Source of the DNA: Bradyrhizobium forestalis
GTDB lineage: Bacteria > Pseudomonadota > Alphaproteobacteria > Rhizobiales > Xanthobacteraceae
Assembly (NCBI RefSeq): GCF_002795245.1
Contig: NZ_PGVG01000011.1
Coordinates: 154,202 to 218,201, forward strand
Length of the DNA stretch: 64,000 bases
Reading direction: 5' to 3'
Below, in pieces: positions 55,206-63,728 of the stretch. Position 1 is the first letter of the stretch. The number at the start of each line of letters is the position of its first letter. The notes under the pieces were generated by a model. The model saw nothing but the letters and a program-made list of their open reading frames with translations, searched no databases and was not told the DNA's origin. The translations under genes were made by a program, and so were the position numbers.

Positions 55206-56111
55206 TCACGCGGCTCCTGGTCGGGCACCACGATAGACGTGCCCCGGCTCCGCCCACAGGAACCCGTTCGAGAACGGCACACCCGGATAGGCCGCAGCAA
55301 GGCGGCGGTGACCGCCAGCGACGTCGTGACGACCGTCCAATACGTCGCGAAAGGTCCTGGCGACTGCGACCATGTCGCAATCCTGCGGCGACAGGCGCAG
55401 CGAGCCGACGTTACTCTCGCGCAATATGCCGGCATCGCCCAGCAAATTGGCGCAGCTATGAGACAGGGTCTGCACGCCGTTGACGGCCAGGAAATCCTGC
55501 TGCTCCAGCGTGTTCAGGAGCAGGCCGTCCGGGTCCTTCTCACAGACGAAGCGGCAATTGTCCTTGGCGAGCTTGTGAAGGCGCGCGTGATAGCAGCGGG
55601 CGGAGATGGCCAGCGGCACCCTGCCGAACGCAAACAGCTCGATCGTGACATCAGGAACAGCTCTCGCGATCGTCGCCACGGAGGCCAGCGGCAGCTCCGG
55701 CGGCAGGCAGATGCGCCGCGCCCCGCGCGCGGCGTGGAAGGCCGCGCTCGCCTCGTTGTAGATGTTGACGAAGGGCCCGATGGCGTGCGGCCGGCCCGCG
55801 AGCACCCTGAGACAGGTCAGATCATTCACCTCGACCAAGACGCCCTCGGCCGCCGCGAGCTCTTCGGTCTGGCGGCGCTCGCGCCGCAGCGAGACCAGGA
55901 TCAGCGAGCCCAGCAGGACCTGCTTGCCCGCGTTCTGCAGCCGCTCGACCACGGCCGGCAGGTGGGGCGCGAAAAACGGCGAGCGCTTCGAGCAGACGAT
56001 CTCACCGACCGATACGACGTCGACCGGCGCTTCGTCGGCGATACGGAAATAGAAATCGCGCCAGCGCTCCGGCGCCCAATTGTACAGAACTGGACCGAGA
56101 CTGAGTTGCAT
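55206..56111 (-). CDS. ubiV: Oxygen-independent ubiquinone hydroxylation protein UbiV (U32 family)
   Basis: 301 residues. With UbiU it hydroxylates the quinone ring without O2, using prephenate as oxygen donor in E. coli. The four cysteines of the [4Fe-4S] site are present with the right spacing: Cys40 (EIVCSKRSPFF), Cys173, Cys186 and Cys190 (ARCYHARLHKLAKDNCRFVC). It lies 25 bp after ubiU on the same strand, in the order ubiT-ubiU-ubiV. Confidence 0.92.
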   Translation of the reverse strand: MQLSLGPVLYNWAPERWRDFYFRIADEAPVDVVSVGEIVCSKRSPFFAPHLPAVVERLQNAGKQVLLGSLILVSLRRERRQTEELAAAEGVLVEVNDLTCLRVLAGRPHAIGPFVNIYNEASAAFHAARGARRICLPPELPLASVATIARAVPDVTIELFAFGRVPLAISARCYHARLHKLAKDNCRFVCEKDPDGLLLNTLEQQDFLAVNGVQTLSHSCANLLGDAGILRESNVGSLRLSPQDCDMVAVARTFRDVLDGRHDVAGGHRRLAAAYPGVPFSNGFLWAEPGHVYRGARPGAA

Positions 56112-56136
56112 CGCCGGACCTCACATGTTTGGAAGA

Positions 56137-57117
56137 CTAGCGCCAGGTCTTGCGATAGGCGCCGAGCGTGGAGGCCTGCCCTTCGGTGAACGGCTTCAGG
56201 CTCGCAATATCGGCCTCGCTTCCGCTCCCGAGCGCCGCGAGCGCATGACGAAAATGACGCACCACGCTTTCGACATAGGCGCGGCCGCGTTGCCGGCCTT
56301 CGATCTTGAGCGCGGTCACCCCGGCATCACGCAAGCCTTTGAGCAGCGTCGTCGCATCCAGGCTGACGGGATCCTCAAAGATGTAGCCAGCGCCCTGTGC
56401 GGTCGAGAAGCGCCCCTTGCACAGCGTCGGATAGCCCGCAGGCTCACTCGCCCCGAACCGGTTGATGGTGAAGCCGCCCAACCTCGACGTCGTACCCTCC
56501 GTGGTTTGTTCGTAGGCGACATGGCTTGGGGGCGAACAGACGCCCTGCATGTTCGGCGACTTGCCGGTCGCATAGGACGACAGTGAGCAGCGCCCCTCGG
56601 CCATCACGCAGAGGCCGCCGAACACGAAGACCTCGGTCTCGCAGGCCGACTCCCGGGTGATCTCGGCGATCTCCGGCACGCTCAGGACACGCGGTAGCAC
56701 GACGCGCCGCGCCCCGAATGTCTCGGCGTAGAAGGCGATCGCATCCGGATTTGCGGCCGCGGCCTGAACCGAGACGTGCAGGCGTTGGTTCGGATGACGC
56801 CTCGCCGCGTAATCCATCAATCCGATGTCGGCGAGAATCAGCGCATCGGCTCCGGCGCTCACCGCATCGTCCACCGCACGCTGCCAGATCTCGACGGCGG
56901 AGGCGCGCGGGAAGGTATTGATGGCCACCAGGATCTTCGCGCCGCGGGCATGCGCCAGCGCGATTCCCTTGCGCAGCTCGTCGCGGCTGAAGTTCAGCCC
57001 CGGAAAGTTGCGCGCGTTGGTTTCGTCGTTGAAGCCGCAATAGATCGCGTCGGCGCCGGCATCAATCGCGCTCTTCAACGCCGCCGGCGTCCCCGCTGGA
57101 CAGATCAATTCCATCAT
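56137..57117 (-). CDS. ubiU: Oxygen-independent ubiquinone hydroxylation protein UbiU (U32 family)
   Basis: 326 residues beginning MMELICPAGTPAALKSAIDA. Cys170, Cys177, Cys194 and Cys233 match the [4Fe-4S] ligands of E. coli UbiU almost number for number (GGLCVMAEGRCSLS, MQGVCSPPSHV, YPTLCKGRF). The start overlaps the ubiT stop (ATGA). Confidence 0.94.
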   Translation of the reverse strand: MMELICPAGTPAALKSAIDAGADAIYCGFNDETNARNFPGLNFSRDELRKGIALAHARGAKILVAINTFPRASAVEIWQRAVDDAVSAGADALILADIGLMDYAARRHPNQRLHVSVQAAAANPDAIAFYAETFGARRVVLPRVLSVPEIAEITRESACETEVFVFGGLCVMAEGRCSLSSYATGKSPNMQGVCSPPSHVAYEQTTEGTTSRLGGFTINRFGASEPAGYPTLCKGRFSTAQGAGYIFEDPVSLDATTLLKGLRDAGVTALKIEGRQRGRAYVESVVRHFRHALAALGSGSEADIASLKPFTEGQASTLGAYRKTWR

Positions 57118-57659
57118 CTCAATTGCTCGCCTTGCCCCGGTGAACCGATCACGCGGCCGCGGGCGGCCTCAAAGGCGCGTTTCGCCGGCGCGCCCAGCGG
57201 ACCAAACAGCGCGGACAGTTCAGTGGCGAGATCGAGCTGGGCGTCGTCGATCGCATTGCGCAGCGCGAGCACCGCCTCGACATCGCCCTCGACGACGAGC
57301 TCGCGCGAGAACATCAAGGCATCGCCATCGACCCGGCCCTCGAGCAGAGCCAGGAGATTGGCCAGCGAGGCCGAGATCCGCGCATCCAGACCTCGCGGCA
57401 GGTCGCGCACGACGGACAGGCGCGGCGACCTCGCCTCGACCACGAAAGCGAACGGCAGATCGGTCGGCTTGATACCGAACCGCGCCCGAGCGTGGTCGCC
57501 GAGCCGGTCGAACATTGCCGGGTTGTGTCGATGGATCCGTTGCAGAACGGCGGCAAGAACGAGCTGCAGCGGCAGCAGCGGCAGCGGACGCATGGCGAAC
57601 GCGAGGAGCGGCGGAATCGTCGGCAACGGGCCGGGCGATGCGGCGGATGGATCATTCAT
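57114..57659 (-). CDS. ubiT: SCP2-domain ubiquinone synthesis protein UbiT
   Basis: 181 residues: a Pro/Leu-rich N-terminal part, then an SCP2 lipid-binding domain (LPFAFVVEARSPRLSVVRDL, then RELVVEGDVEAVLALRNAID). UbiT presents the isoprenoid intermediates to UbiUV under anoxia. First gene of ubiTUV, divergent from ubiD with ~100 bp between. Confidence 0.9.
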   Translation of the reverse strand: MNDPSAASPGPLPTIPPLLAFAMRPLPLLPLQLVLAAVLQRIHRHNPAMFDRLGDHARARFGIKPTDLPFAFVVEARSPRLSVVRDLPRGLDARISASLANLLALLEGRVDGDALMFSRELVVEGDVEAVLALRNAIDDAQLDLATELSALFGPLGAPAKRAFEAARGRVIGSPGQGEQLR

Positions 57660-57694
57660 GGCTCCACATCTGGACGGATTGCACGCAGCTGTAT

Positions 57695-57708
57695 TTGAGC
57701 CGGAACAA
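57695..57708. promoter_or_regulatory. Possible FNR-like box between ubiT and ubiD
   Basis: TTGAGCCGGAACAA keeps the outer TTG and CAA of the FNR/FixK/NnrR consensus TTGAT-N4-ATCAA, with mismatches in the inner bases. The centre is ~42 bases from the ubiT start. The match is partial. Confidence 0.35.
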
Positions 57709-57760
57709 TGAACACCGAAATCAACCCGGCTAGCTCTGCTTTTTTGAGGAGCTGGTTCAG

Positions 57761-59290
57761 TTGCAACGTGATCTGCCCCGCTTTCGCGGCTTGTCCGACT
57801 TCCTGCACTTCATCGAAAGCCGGGGGCAGTTGCGACGCATTCGCGAGAAAGTCTCCGTTGTCCACGAGATCACGGAAATCCACCGGCGTGTGCTTAGGGA
57901 ACACGGACCGGCACTATTATTCGAGCAGCCCGTCAAGGCCGATGGTCATCCGTCGGATATGCCGCTCCTCACCAATCTGTTTGGGACTGTGGAGCGGATC
58001 GCATGGGGAATGGGCATCGCGCCCGACCGTCTCGAGGAGCTTGGCGCGCTGATGGCCGAACTGCGCGCGCCGCGACCGCCGAACGGCATCAGGGATGCCT
58101 GGGACAAGCTCCCGCTCGCGCGCGCCGCGCTGGCGATGCGCCCCCGGACGCGCGCGGCGGCCCCGGTCCAGGACTGCGTCACGATGGGCCCCGACATCGA
58201 TCTCGCAAGCCTGCCGATACAGATCTGCTGGCCCGGCGAGCCGGCGCCGCTGATCACCTGGCCGCTCGTGATCACCGTGCCGCCCGACTCGGCTGCGGCC
58301 GACCAGGATGAAAATGTCGGCGTCTACCGCATGCAAGTGCTCGGTCGCGACCGCGTCATCATCCGCTGGCTCGCCCATCGCGGCGGTGCCCGCCACCCCC
58401 AGCAATGGAAGGCGATCGGACGCGACATGCCGGTCGCGATCGTCATCGGAGCCGATCCCGCCACGATCCTTGCCGCAGTGATGCCGCTGCCCGAGACGCT
58501 GTCCGAGCTGCGCTTCGCCGGAATCCTGCGCGGCGAACGGCCCGACCTGGCGCCATGCCTCACTGTCCCGCTCGCGATACCGGCCGAGGCCGAAATCGTC
58601 ATCGAAGGCTTCGTCTCGGCGACCGAAACCGCGCCGGAGGGTCCGTATGGCGATCACACCGGGTATTACAATTCTGTCGAGGAATTCCCCGTGATGCGCG
58701 TGACGGCGATCACCAGCCGAAACCAGCCCATCTATCTCTCGACCTTCACGGGCCGGCCGCCGGACGAGCCGTCGCGGATCGGCGAGGCGCTCAACCGCCT
58801 ATTCGTGCCGCTCATCCGGCAACAATTCCCCGAGGTGACGGATTGCTGGCTGCCGCCGGAGGCCTGCTCCTACCGCGTCGCGGTCGCGGCGATCAGGAAG
58901 CGCTATCCCGGCCAGGCGCGGCGGCTGATGCTGGGCCTGTGGTCGATGCTGCCGCAGTTCACCTACACAAAGCTCCTGATCGTGGTCGACGACGACATCG
59001 ACATTCGCGATTGGCGCGCCGTGATGTGGGCGGTGTCCACGCGCAGCGATTCCTCGCGCGATCTCGTGACGCTCACCGACACGCCGATCGACTATCTCGA
59101 CTTCGCCTCGCCGAAATCGGGGCTCGGCGGCAAGCTCGGCATCGACGCCACCACGAAGATTGCACCGGAGACGGATCGGGATTGGGGCGTTCCGCTGGCC
59201 ATGGATCCTGCCGTGGTCGCGCGTATCGACGCGATGTGGTCGAGCCTCGCCCTTTCCGAGGTGCCGGCACGCGCCGCAGTCTTCACATGA
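57761..59290 (+). CDS. UbiD-family decarboxylase
   Basis: 509 residues from a TTG at 57761 (GAGGAG site about nine bases before). Prenylated-FMN decarboxylase fold with the catalytic region EGFVSATETAPEGPYGDHTG, containing the conserved Glu pair, and the FTGRPPDEPSRIGEALNRLF block. Next to ubiTUV, decarboxylation of 3-polyprenyl-4-hydroxybenzoate in ubiquinone synthesis is the natural role. The sequence is somewhat unlike the E. coli UbiD I remember, so another aromatic acid is possible. Overlaps ubiX (ATGA). Confidence 0.9.
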   Translation: MQRDLPRFRGLSDFLHFIESRGQLRRIREKVSVVHEITEIHRRVLREHGPALLFEQPVKADGHPSDMPLLTNLFGTVERIAWGMGIAPDRLEELGALMAELRAPRPPNGIRDAWDKLPLARAALAMRPRTRAAAPVQDCVTMGPDIDLASLPIQICWPGEPAPLITWPLVITVPPDSAAADQDENVGVYRMQVLGRDRVIIRWLAHRGGARHPQQWKAIGRDMPVAIVIGADPATILAAVMPLPETLSELRFAGILRGERPDLAPCLTVPLAIPAEAEIVIEGFVSATETAPEGPYGDHTGYYNSVEEFPVMRVTAITSRNQPIYLSTFTGRPPDEPSRIGEALNRLFVPLIRQQFPEVTDCWLPPEACSYRVAVAAIRKRYPGQARRLMLGLWSMLPQFTYTKLLIVVDDDIDIRDWRAVMWAVSTRSDSSRDLVTLTDTPIDYLDFASPKSGLGGKLGIDATTKIAPETDRDWGVPLAMDPAVVARIDAMWSSLALSEVPARAAVFT

Positions 59291-59883
59291 GCGGGCGGCA
59301 AGGCATCATCGTCGGCATCAGCGGCGCCTCGGGCGCTGCGATCGGCGTTCGCATCGTCGAGCTGTTGGCGGACAATCCACACTATGCCGTGCACCTGGTG
59401 GTTTCGCCAGCGGCCGAGCGTACGCTGAACGAAGAAGTGGGTCGCGAGGCGCTGGCGCGGCTGCGCGCGATCGCCTTCCGCCACCATCCTCATTCGAATA
59501 TCGGCGCCTCGATCGCCAGCGGCTCGGATCCGATCGCGGGCATGATCGTGGCGCCGTGCTCGATCCGTACGCTCTCGGCCATCGCCTGGGGACAGCTCGA
59601 CAACCTTCTGACGCGTGCGGCCGACGTGCAGCTCAAGGAACGTCGCCGGCTGGTGTTGCTCGTTCGCGAGAGCCCGCTGCATCTCGGCCATTTGCGCGCG
59701 ATGCTGCAGGCGACCGAGATCGGCGCGATCATTGCCCCGCCGATGCCGGCCTTCTATCTGGGACCACAGTCGCTGAATGAGGTGATCGATCAGATCGCCG
59801 CACGGGCGATCAACCTGCTCGACCTGACAGACCTGCGCACACCGGCGAAAATCTGGTCCGGCCCGGGCTTCGAAGGCGTGTAG
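59287..59883 (+). CDS. ubiX: Flavin prenyltransferase UbiX
   Basis: 198 residues. Makes the prenylated FMN needed by UbiD. The N-terminal IIVGISGASGAAIGVRIVEL, the MIVAPCSIRTLSAIAWGQLD segment and RRRLVLLVRESPLHLGHLRA are family hallmarks. Translationally coupled to the UbiD-type gene. Confidence 0.95.
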   Translation: MSGRQGIIVGISGASGAAIGVRIVELLADNPHYAVHLVVSPAAERTLNEEVGREALARLRAIAFRHHPHSNIGASIASGSDPIAGMIVAPCSIRTLSAIAWGQLDNLLTRAADVQLKERRRLVLLVRESPLHLGHLRAMLQATEIGAIIAPPMPAFYLGPQSLNEVIDQIAARAINLLDLTDLRTPAKIWSGPGFEGV

Positions 59884-59919
59884 ACGCGGAGCGGCTTCGA
59901 TCAAGGCCGCCTCGCTGGG

Positions 59920-60243
59920 TCAATTCACCTCGGCAAAGCCGAGCGAGGCCTTGACGCCCGGCGAGATCATCGAGGGATGCCAAGGCGGCTCGAACGTCAT
60001 GGTGACGTCGACCGAGTCCACACCCGGAACGAGACACGCGCTGTTGGCGACGCCCTCCCTGAGAAAGGACGCGGCGGGACAACCTCGCGTCGTCGCCGTC
60101 ATGGTGATGTGGGCGACGCCGTCATCGACCGACACATCATAGATGAAGCCGAGATCGACGATGTTGTGCCCGAGCTCCGGATCGATCACGACCTTCAGTG
60201 CCTGCTTTATCCGGACCACGAGATCATCGTCTTTGGCCGTCAT
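59920..60243 (-). CDS. MIP18/SufT-family metal-sulfur cluster assembly protein
   Basis: 107 residues from the ATG at 60243, overlapping the stop of the DUF2249 gene (ATGA). The MIP18 domain fills the protein: IKQALKVVIDPELGHNIVDL, then GFIYDVSV and MTATTRGCPAASFL, with the conserved Cys, and VTMTFEPPWHPSMISP. It probably helps insert Fe-S clusters, for which UbiU and UbiV are obvious nearby clients. Confidence 0.9.
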   Translation of the reverse strand: MTAKDDDLVVRIKQALKVVIDPELGHNIVDLGFIYDVSVDDGVAHITMTATTRGCPAASFLREGVANSACLVPGVDSVDVTMTFEPPWHPSMISPGVKASLGFAEVN

Positions 60244-60746
60244 GCGAGCACCCTCACCGTCAATTGATAGGCGTCCCTTTGCGGTGTGAAGCCGCCGCGC
60301 CATTGATGGCCGCGCTTGGCCAGCTCCCGAAACAGGAAGACCGGTTCACGACTGAGCAAGGCGGAGAGCGTCTGCCCGGGCGCAAGCCGCTCCACCGACG
60401 CCAGAATCCGAACCATCGGCTCCGGCGGATCAAGGTCGCGGTTGTCGAGATGAACGGCGGGCTCAGGCCAATCGTCGCTCATCGCAGCGGGCGCGGGCTC
60501 GGCCGCCGCGAGCGAGCCATCGTCCGGCATGAACCGGATCTCCCATTCGCCGCCTTCGAGCTCGGCCTCGCGATGTGCAAAGCCCTTGCTCGCCATGACG
60601 TCGAACAGAGGCACCGGCTTGAACGGGGCAAGAAGTCGCAGGCCTTCCCCAGGCCCCAGCCGCTCGAGCGCGGCCATGATGATCGAGAACGGCTCGCCGC
60701 CTGCGCGCAAAATGGGCCGGACGTCGACGTCGATGAATTCGGTCAA
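60240..60746 (-). CDS. Tandem DUF2249 protein
   Basis: 168 residues made of two related halves: residues ~4-72 (IDVDVRPILRAGGEPFSIIM to EWEIRF) and ~97-167 (VHLDNRDLDPPEPMVRILAS to YQLTVRV), both with the GPGEGL/APGQTL turn and PVPLFDVMASKG / PVFLFRELAKRG. The fold is expected to be TusA-like. DUF2249 proteins often accompany denitrification, haemerythrin and Fe-S genes. No TusA-type cysteine is present. Overlaps the SufT-like gene. Confidence 0.85.
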   Translation of the reverse strand: MTEFIDVDVRPILRAGGEPFSIIMAALERLGPGEGLRLLAPFKPVPLFDVMASKGFAHREAELEGGEWEIRFMPDDGSLAAAEPAPAAMSDDWPEPAVHLDNRDLDPPEPMVRILASVERLAPGQTLSALLSREPVFLFRELAKRGHQWRGGFTPQRDAYQLTVRVLA

Positions 60747-60758
60747 TGCAGTCTCCTT

Positions 60759-62120
60759 TCAGTTGCGCAAGACCAGAAGACGCGGCACGGCTGCTCCCGC
60801 CGGCAGGCGCAGCGGCTCCGCCACATCCGCAAGCCGCCTGGCCCTGACGAGCTCCTCAACGAGGCCGAACGTCGCAAGCGCCACTGCCGCGATGGCAATG
60901 CGGAAGCCGAGTGCGGCGTCGAACAACAGCATCAACGTGGCCGCCCAAGTCCCGGCAAAGAACAGAACGAACCATTTTGACGCACGATGTTCGGCGACGA
61001 GATCCTGCACGCGCGGCGTCGGCGCTCTGCCCATCACCGGACCGTAGGTCTCAAGCCAGGTCAGGAACGGGACGATCTTGTAGAGATTGGCCAGCACGAG
61101 GCCGGTGAGCCAGCCGAACGCGACGAGAAAGGCGAGCGCTCCGGCATGTGACTGTAAAGAACCGGTCGTAACGAACGCGGCGCCAAGGATCGCGACCGCG
61201 GCAATGCTCCCCAGCGAAAGGAGGCTCATGCGCGTGTTGAGCTCGAGCGCGCGGCGCTTGCGGGTCCTGTACAGGCCGAGCACGTCCCGGCCATAGGCGA
61301 CCAGCGAGAGGAGGGCCGCAGCTCCTGCAAGCAGAAGCACCAGGTTCAGTCCGGTCGCGCGCCGGAGTGCAAGCACGCCACCGACGACGCCGACCGCCAG
61401 CGCGGCGGCTCCGCCACGCCAGGCAAGCCGGCCCAGCTTCGGATCGCCATCGGGCGCGAGCATGAACATTGCAAGCAGGCGATAGCTGACGCCCATGGCC
61501 GTGAACGTCAGCCACCCGCCGAGCCCCGCAATCGCGTGGATCGGAACGCCCGATACCAACAGGTCCGGCCATTGCGCACCGAGGTGCGTCCCGGACAGCA
61601 CCAGCGCGAACATGCCGCCGAAGGCCGCCGTCACACAGATGCAGGCGAGCCCGACTGCGACGAACCGCGCAGGCGCCGGCAGCGGTCGGGCCGACCAGAG
61701 CGTCATGCCGAGATTGGCAACGACCAACGCGAAGCCAGCAATCAGCAGGCCCCCGCCGACCGGAAGCAGCCAGCGCGGCCCGTTGAAGTGGCCGCCGAGA
61801 GCCAGAAAGCCTGTGAGCAGGACAGTCAGCCCAATCGTCAGCAGTGCCAGAGCCGGCAGCGTCCAGCACTCCGCATAGAGCGGCCTTGCGACCAGCACCG
61901 GCACGAACTGGAACAGCGCGCCGCACACGACCGTGCTTAACCAGCCGACGCAAACCATATGGACGATGACGAGCGTGTCCGGTCCGCCGATGTCATCATG
62001 CGGAAAGCCGAATCCGGTAGCCATCAAGATCTCCGCGAGCAGCAGCCACACGACTGCGAGCGCGAAGTAGCTGACGGTCCATTTACAGAGGTTGGTTCCG
62101 ATCACCAGCTTGCTTCCCAT
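60759..62120 (-). CDS. Multi-pass membrane protein, probably haem-copper/NnrS-like
   Basis: 453 residues from the ATG at 62120; a GTG at 62219 would add a basic stretch that looks non-coding. About twelve hydrophobic segments. Histidines occur inside or at the ends of segments, e.g. LVIVHMVCVGWLSTVVCGAL, VSGVPIHAIAGLGGWLTFTA and SLQSHAGALAFLVAFGWLTG, as in proteins related to cytochrome oxidase subunit I or NnrS, which respond to NO. The gene is 12 bp upstream of the DUF2249 gene on the same strand. Confidence 0.75.
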   Translation of the reverse strand: MGSKLVIGTNLCKWTVSYFALAVVWLLLAEILMATGFGFPHDDIGGPDTLVIVHMVCVGWLSTVVCGALFQFVPVLVARPLYAECWTLPALALLTIGLTVLLTGFLALGGHFNGPRWLLPVGGGLLIAGFALVVANLGMTLWSARPLPAPARFVAVGLACICVTAAFGGMFALVLSGTHLGAQWPDLLVSGVPIHAIAGLGGWLTFTAMGVSYRLLAMFMLAPDGDPKLGRLAWRGGAAALAVGVVGGVLALRRATGLNLVLLLAGAAALLSLVAYGRDVLGLYRTRKRRALELNTRMSLLSLGSIAAVAILGAAFVTTGSLQSHAGALAFLVAFGWLTGLVLANLYKIVPFLTWLETYGPVMGRAPTPRVQDLVAEHRASKWFVLFFAGTWAATLMLLFDAALGFRIAIAAVALATFGLVEELVRARRLADVAEPLRLPAGAAVPRLLVLRN

Positions 62121-62408
62121 CGCCTGCACGCAATCGCGCGCCAGCGCTCGAAAAGGGTAAGCAGCTGCGGTCACAACCTCTTTGTCGAGGCGCAAACACC
62201 CGCGCCTTTCGCGCTTCACCCGGATCAGAGTTCAACGCATCCTTCTGGTTCTCGCGCATGCCGGCTTGGCGGCCTCCGCATGCTTACCGTTCATCATGGG
62301 AACCATATCTGTGATAGCCAGTTGGCTTGCTGTTGAGCTGGGAGTCTGCAGAGCAGCTCGACACCGGCTTGCGTTCGAGCGCCGGGCATCCGTCGGGGGG
62401 TCAATCCC

Positions 62409-63200
62409 ATGATGGACCACGCGACCAGGGTTGGTAATCGATTGTTAGCAGCGTTACCGCCGGCGGATTTTGCTTTGCTTGCGCCTCATCTGCGGAAAGT
62501 CGTGATCGAACGCGATTCCGTGCTCGTCCGATCGGGCGATCGGATCGAACATCTTCTCTTCCCCCTCAGCGGCGCGATCGCCACTATCATGGAGCTGCCG
62601 AACGGGCAGACAGTTGCCACGGCGATACTCGGCCACGAGGGGGCTGTGGGTCTGATGTCGGCGCTCGGCGCATCCCACTCGCCCACGACGGCGGTCGTTC
62701 GCATCTCAGGGGCAGCGCTGCAGATCTCGCCCGCGCATTTCCTGGCAGCGCAACATCGCAGCCCCCCAATCGCATCCATGGTGCAGGTCTTCACGAGATC
62801 GTTGTTGACGCAACTTCAGCACGTGGCGGCCTGCAATGCACTACATTCCGTCGAAGCCCGCCTGGCGCGCTGGCTGCTCCACATTCACGATCGGGCAAAT
62901 GGCAGCGATCTCCTCCCGCTGACCCAGGAGACATTGTCGGAATTGCTGGGCGTCCGCCGCACCACCGTGACACATGTCGTGAGCACGATGCGGGCCTCAA
63001 GAGCGCTGAAATCCAATCGGCGCGGCCAGCTTGAGATTGATCGGCCGCGGCTCGAAGCCGTCGCATGCGAGTGCTACAAGGTCATGAGCCGCAGAATAGA
63101 TCGGATCGTCTCGCACGGCGCGGTCGGGCTCGCTCATGGAGCTCCGGCGCGGAGCGCCTCCCGCTCGCCTGGTAGCCGAATAGCCGGGACAGGTTCGTAG
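62409..63200 (+). CDS. Crp/Fnr-family transcriptional regulator
   Basis: 263 residues from tandem ATGs at 62409/62412. The cyclic nucleotide-type sensor domain covers ~20-140 (FPLSGAIATIMELPNGQTVA), and the C-terminal HTH reads LTQETLSELLGVRRTTVTHV. It lacks the N-terminal cysteines of oxygen-sensing FNR. Divergent from the membrane-protein/DUF2249/SufT operon, with ~290 bp between, and a plausible regulator of it and of the ubi genes. The last ~35 residues are Ser/Arg/Gly-rich. Confidence 0.9.
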   Translation: MMDHATRVGNRLLAALPPADFALLAPHLRKVVIERDSVLVRSGDRIEHLLFPLSGAIATIMELPNGQTVATAILGHEGAVGLMSALGASHSPTTAVVRISGAALQISPAHFLAAQHRSPPIASMVQVFTRSLLTQLQHVAACNALHSVEARLARWLLHIHDRANGSDLLPLTQETLSELLGVRRTTVTHVVSTMRASRALKSNRRGQLEIDRPRLEAVACECYKVMSRRIDRIVSHGAVGLAHGAPARSASRSPGSRIAGTGS

Positions 63201-63224
63201 AGCCGGTTCACTTTCGCGATCCCG

Positions 63225-63482
63225 TCATCCATTCGCCTTGGGATGCTCGTTACAACAGCCCGGCTTATTGCGAGCAAGCAGCACGGACATGAGCTTTGCC
63301 GGTGTGAAGCTGGAACGAGCTCGGCTATGGGGACCGCCCGCCTTGCGCAGCTTGCGCTGGCAAGTCTCCTCCCGACCTACCCGCTCTCTGAGATGCTCAA
63401 GTTCCGCAAGCTGGGCGACCAGCGCTTCGAGTCGCTCTCGAAGCAGAGCACAAGGATTCTCCGCTCGAACGCGGGTATTCAT
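63225..63482 (-). CDS. Possible small protein, 85 residues
   Basis: The ATG at 63482 follows CAGGGG. The first 50 residues look like a charged amphipathic helix (CALLRERLEALVAQLAELEH), the end is basic with a Cys pair (NKPGCCNEHPKANG). Codon use is less GC-biased than in the main genes. No family recognised; it converges with the Crp/Fnr gene. Confidence 0.45.
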   Translation of the reverse strand: MNTRVRAENPCALLRERLEALVAQLAELEHLRERVGREETCQRKLRKAGGPHSRARSSFTPAKLMSVLLARNKPGCCNEHPKANG

Positions 63483-63557
63483 GATACGCCCCTGATCGAG
63501 GTCTTGGAGAGAACTCGCCTACTCCTCAGAGTCGGGAAAATTATGCAATCCTAGGAT

Positions 63558-63585
63558 AATCGCACTAACAACAATCGCACTAACA
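63558..63585. repeat. Two direct repeats of 13 bp
   Basis: AATCGCACTAACA occurs at 63558-63570 and again at 63573-63585, period 15 bp. It includes the ACTAAC core also seen at 50740. It lies in a gene-free stretch of ~245 bp (63483-63728). Confidence 0.6.
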
Positions 63586-63728
63586 GTTGGCATCTTGCGT
63601 TCCGCAAAATGCGTTGCCCCGGTGCATCACGGAGCCGCTAGGCCGGCGTTCAGCGCGTCGGGGCGAAGACCCTAGCCTTGCCAAGTCGGACGGCGGCCCA
63701 CAGGTTCACGCATGAGCTGAGAAGGCTC

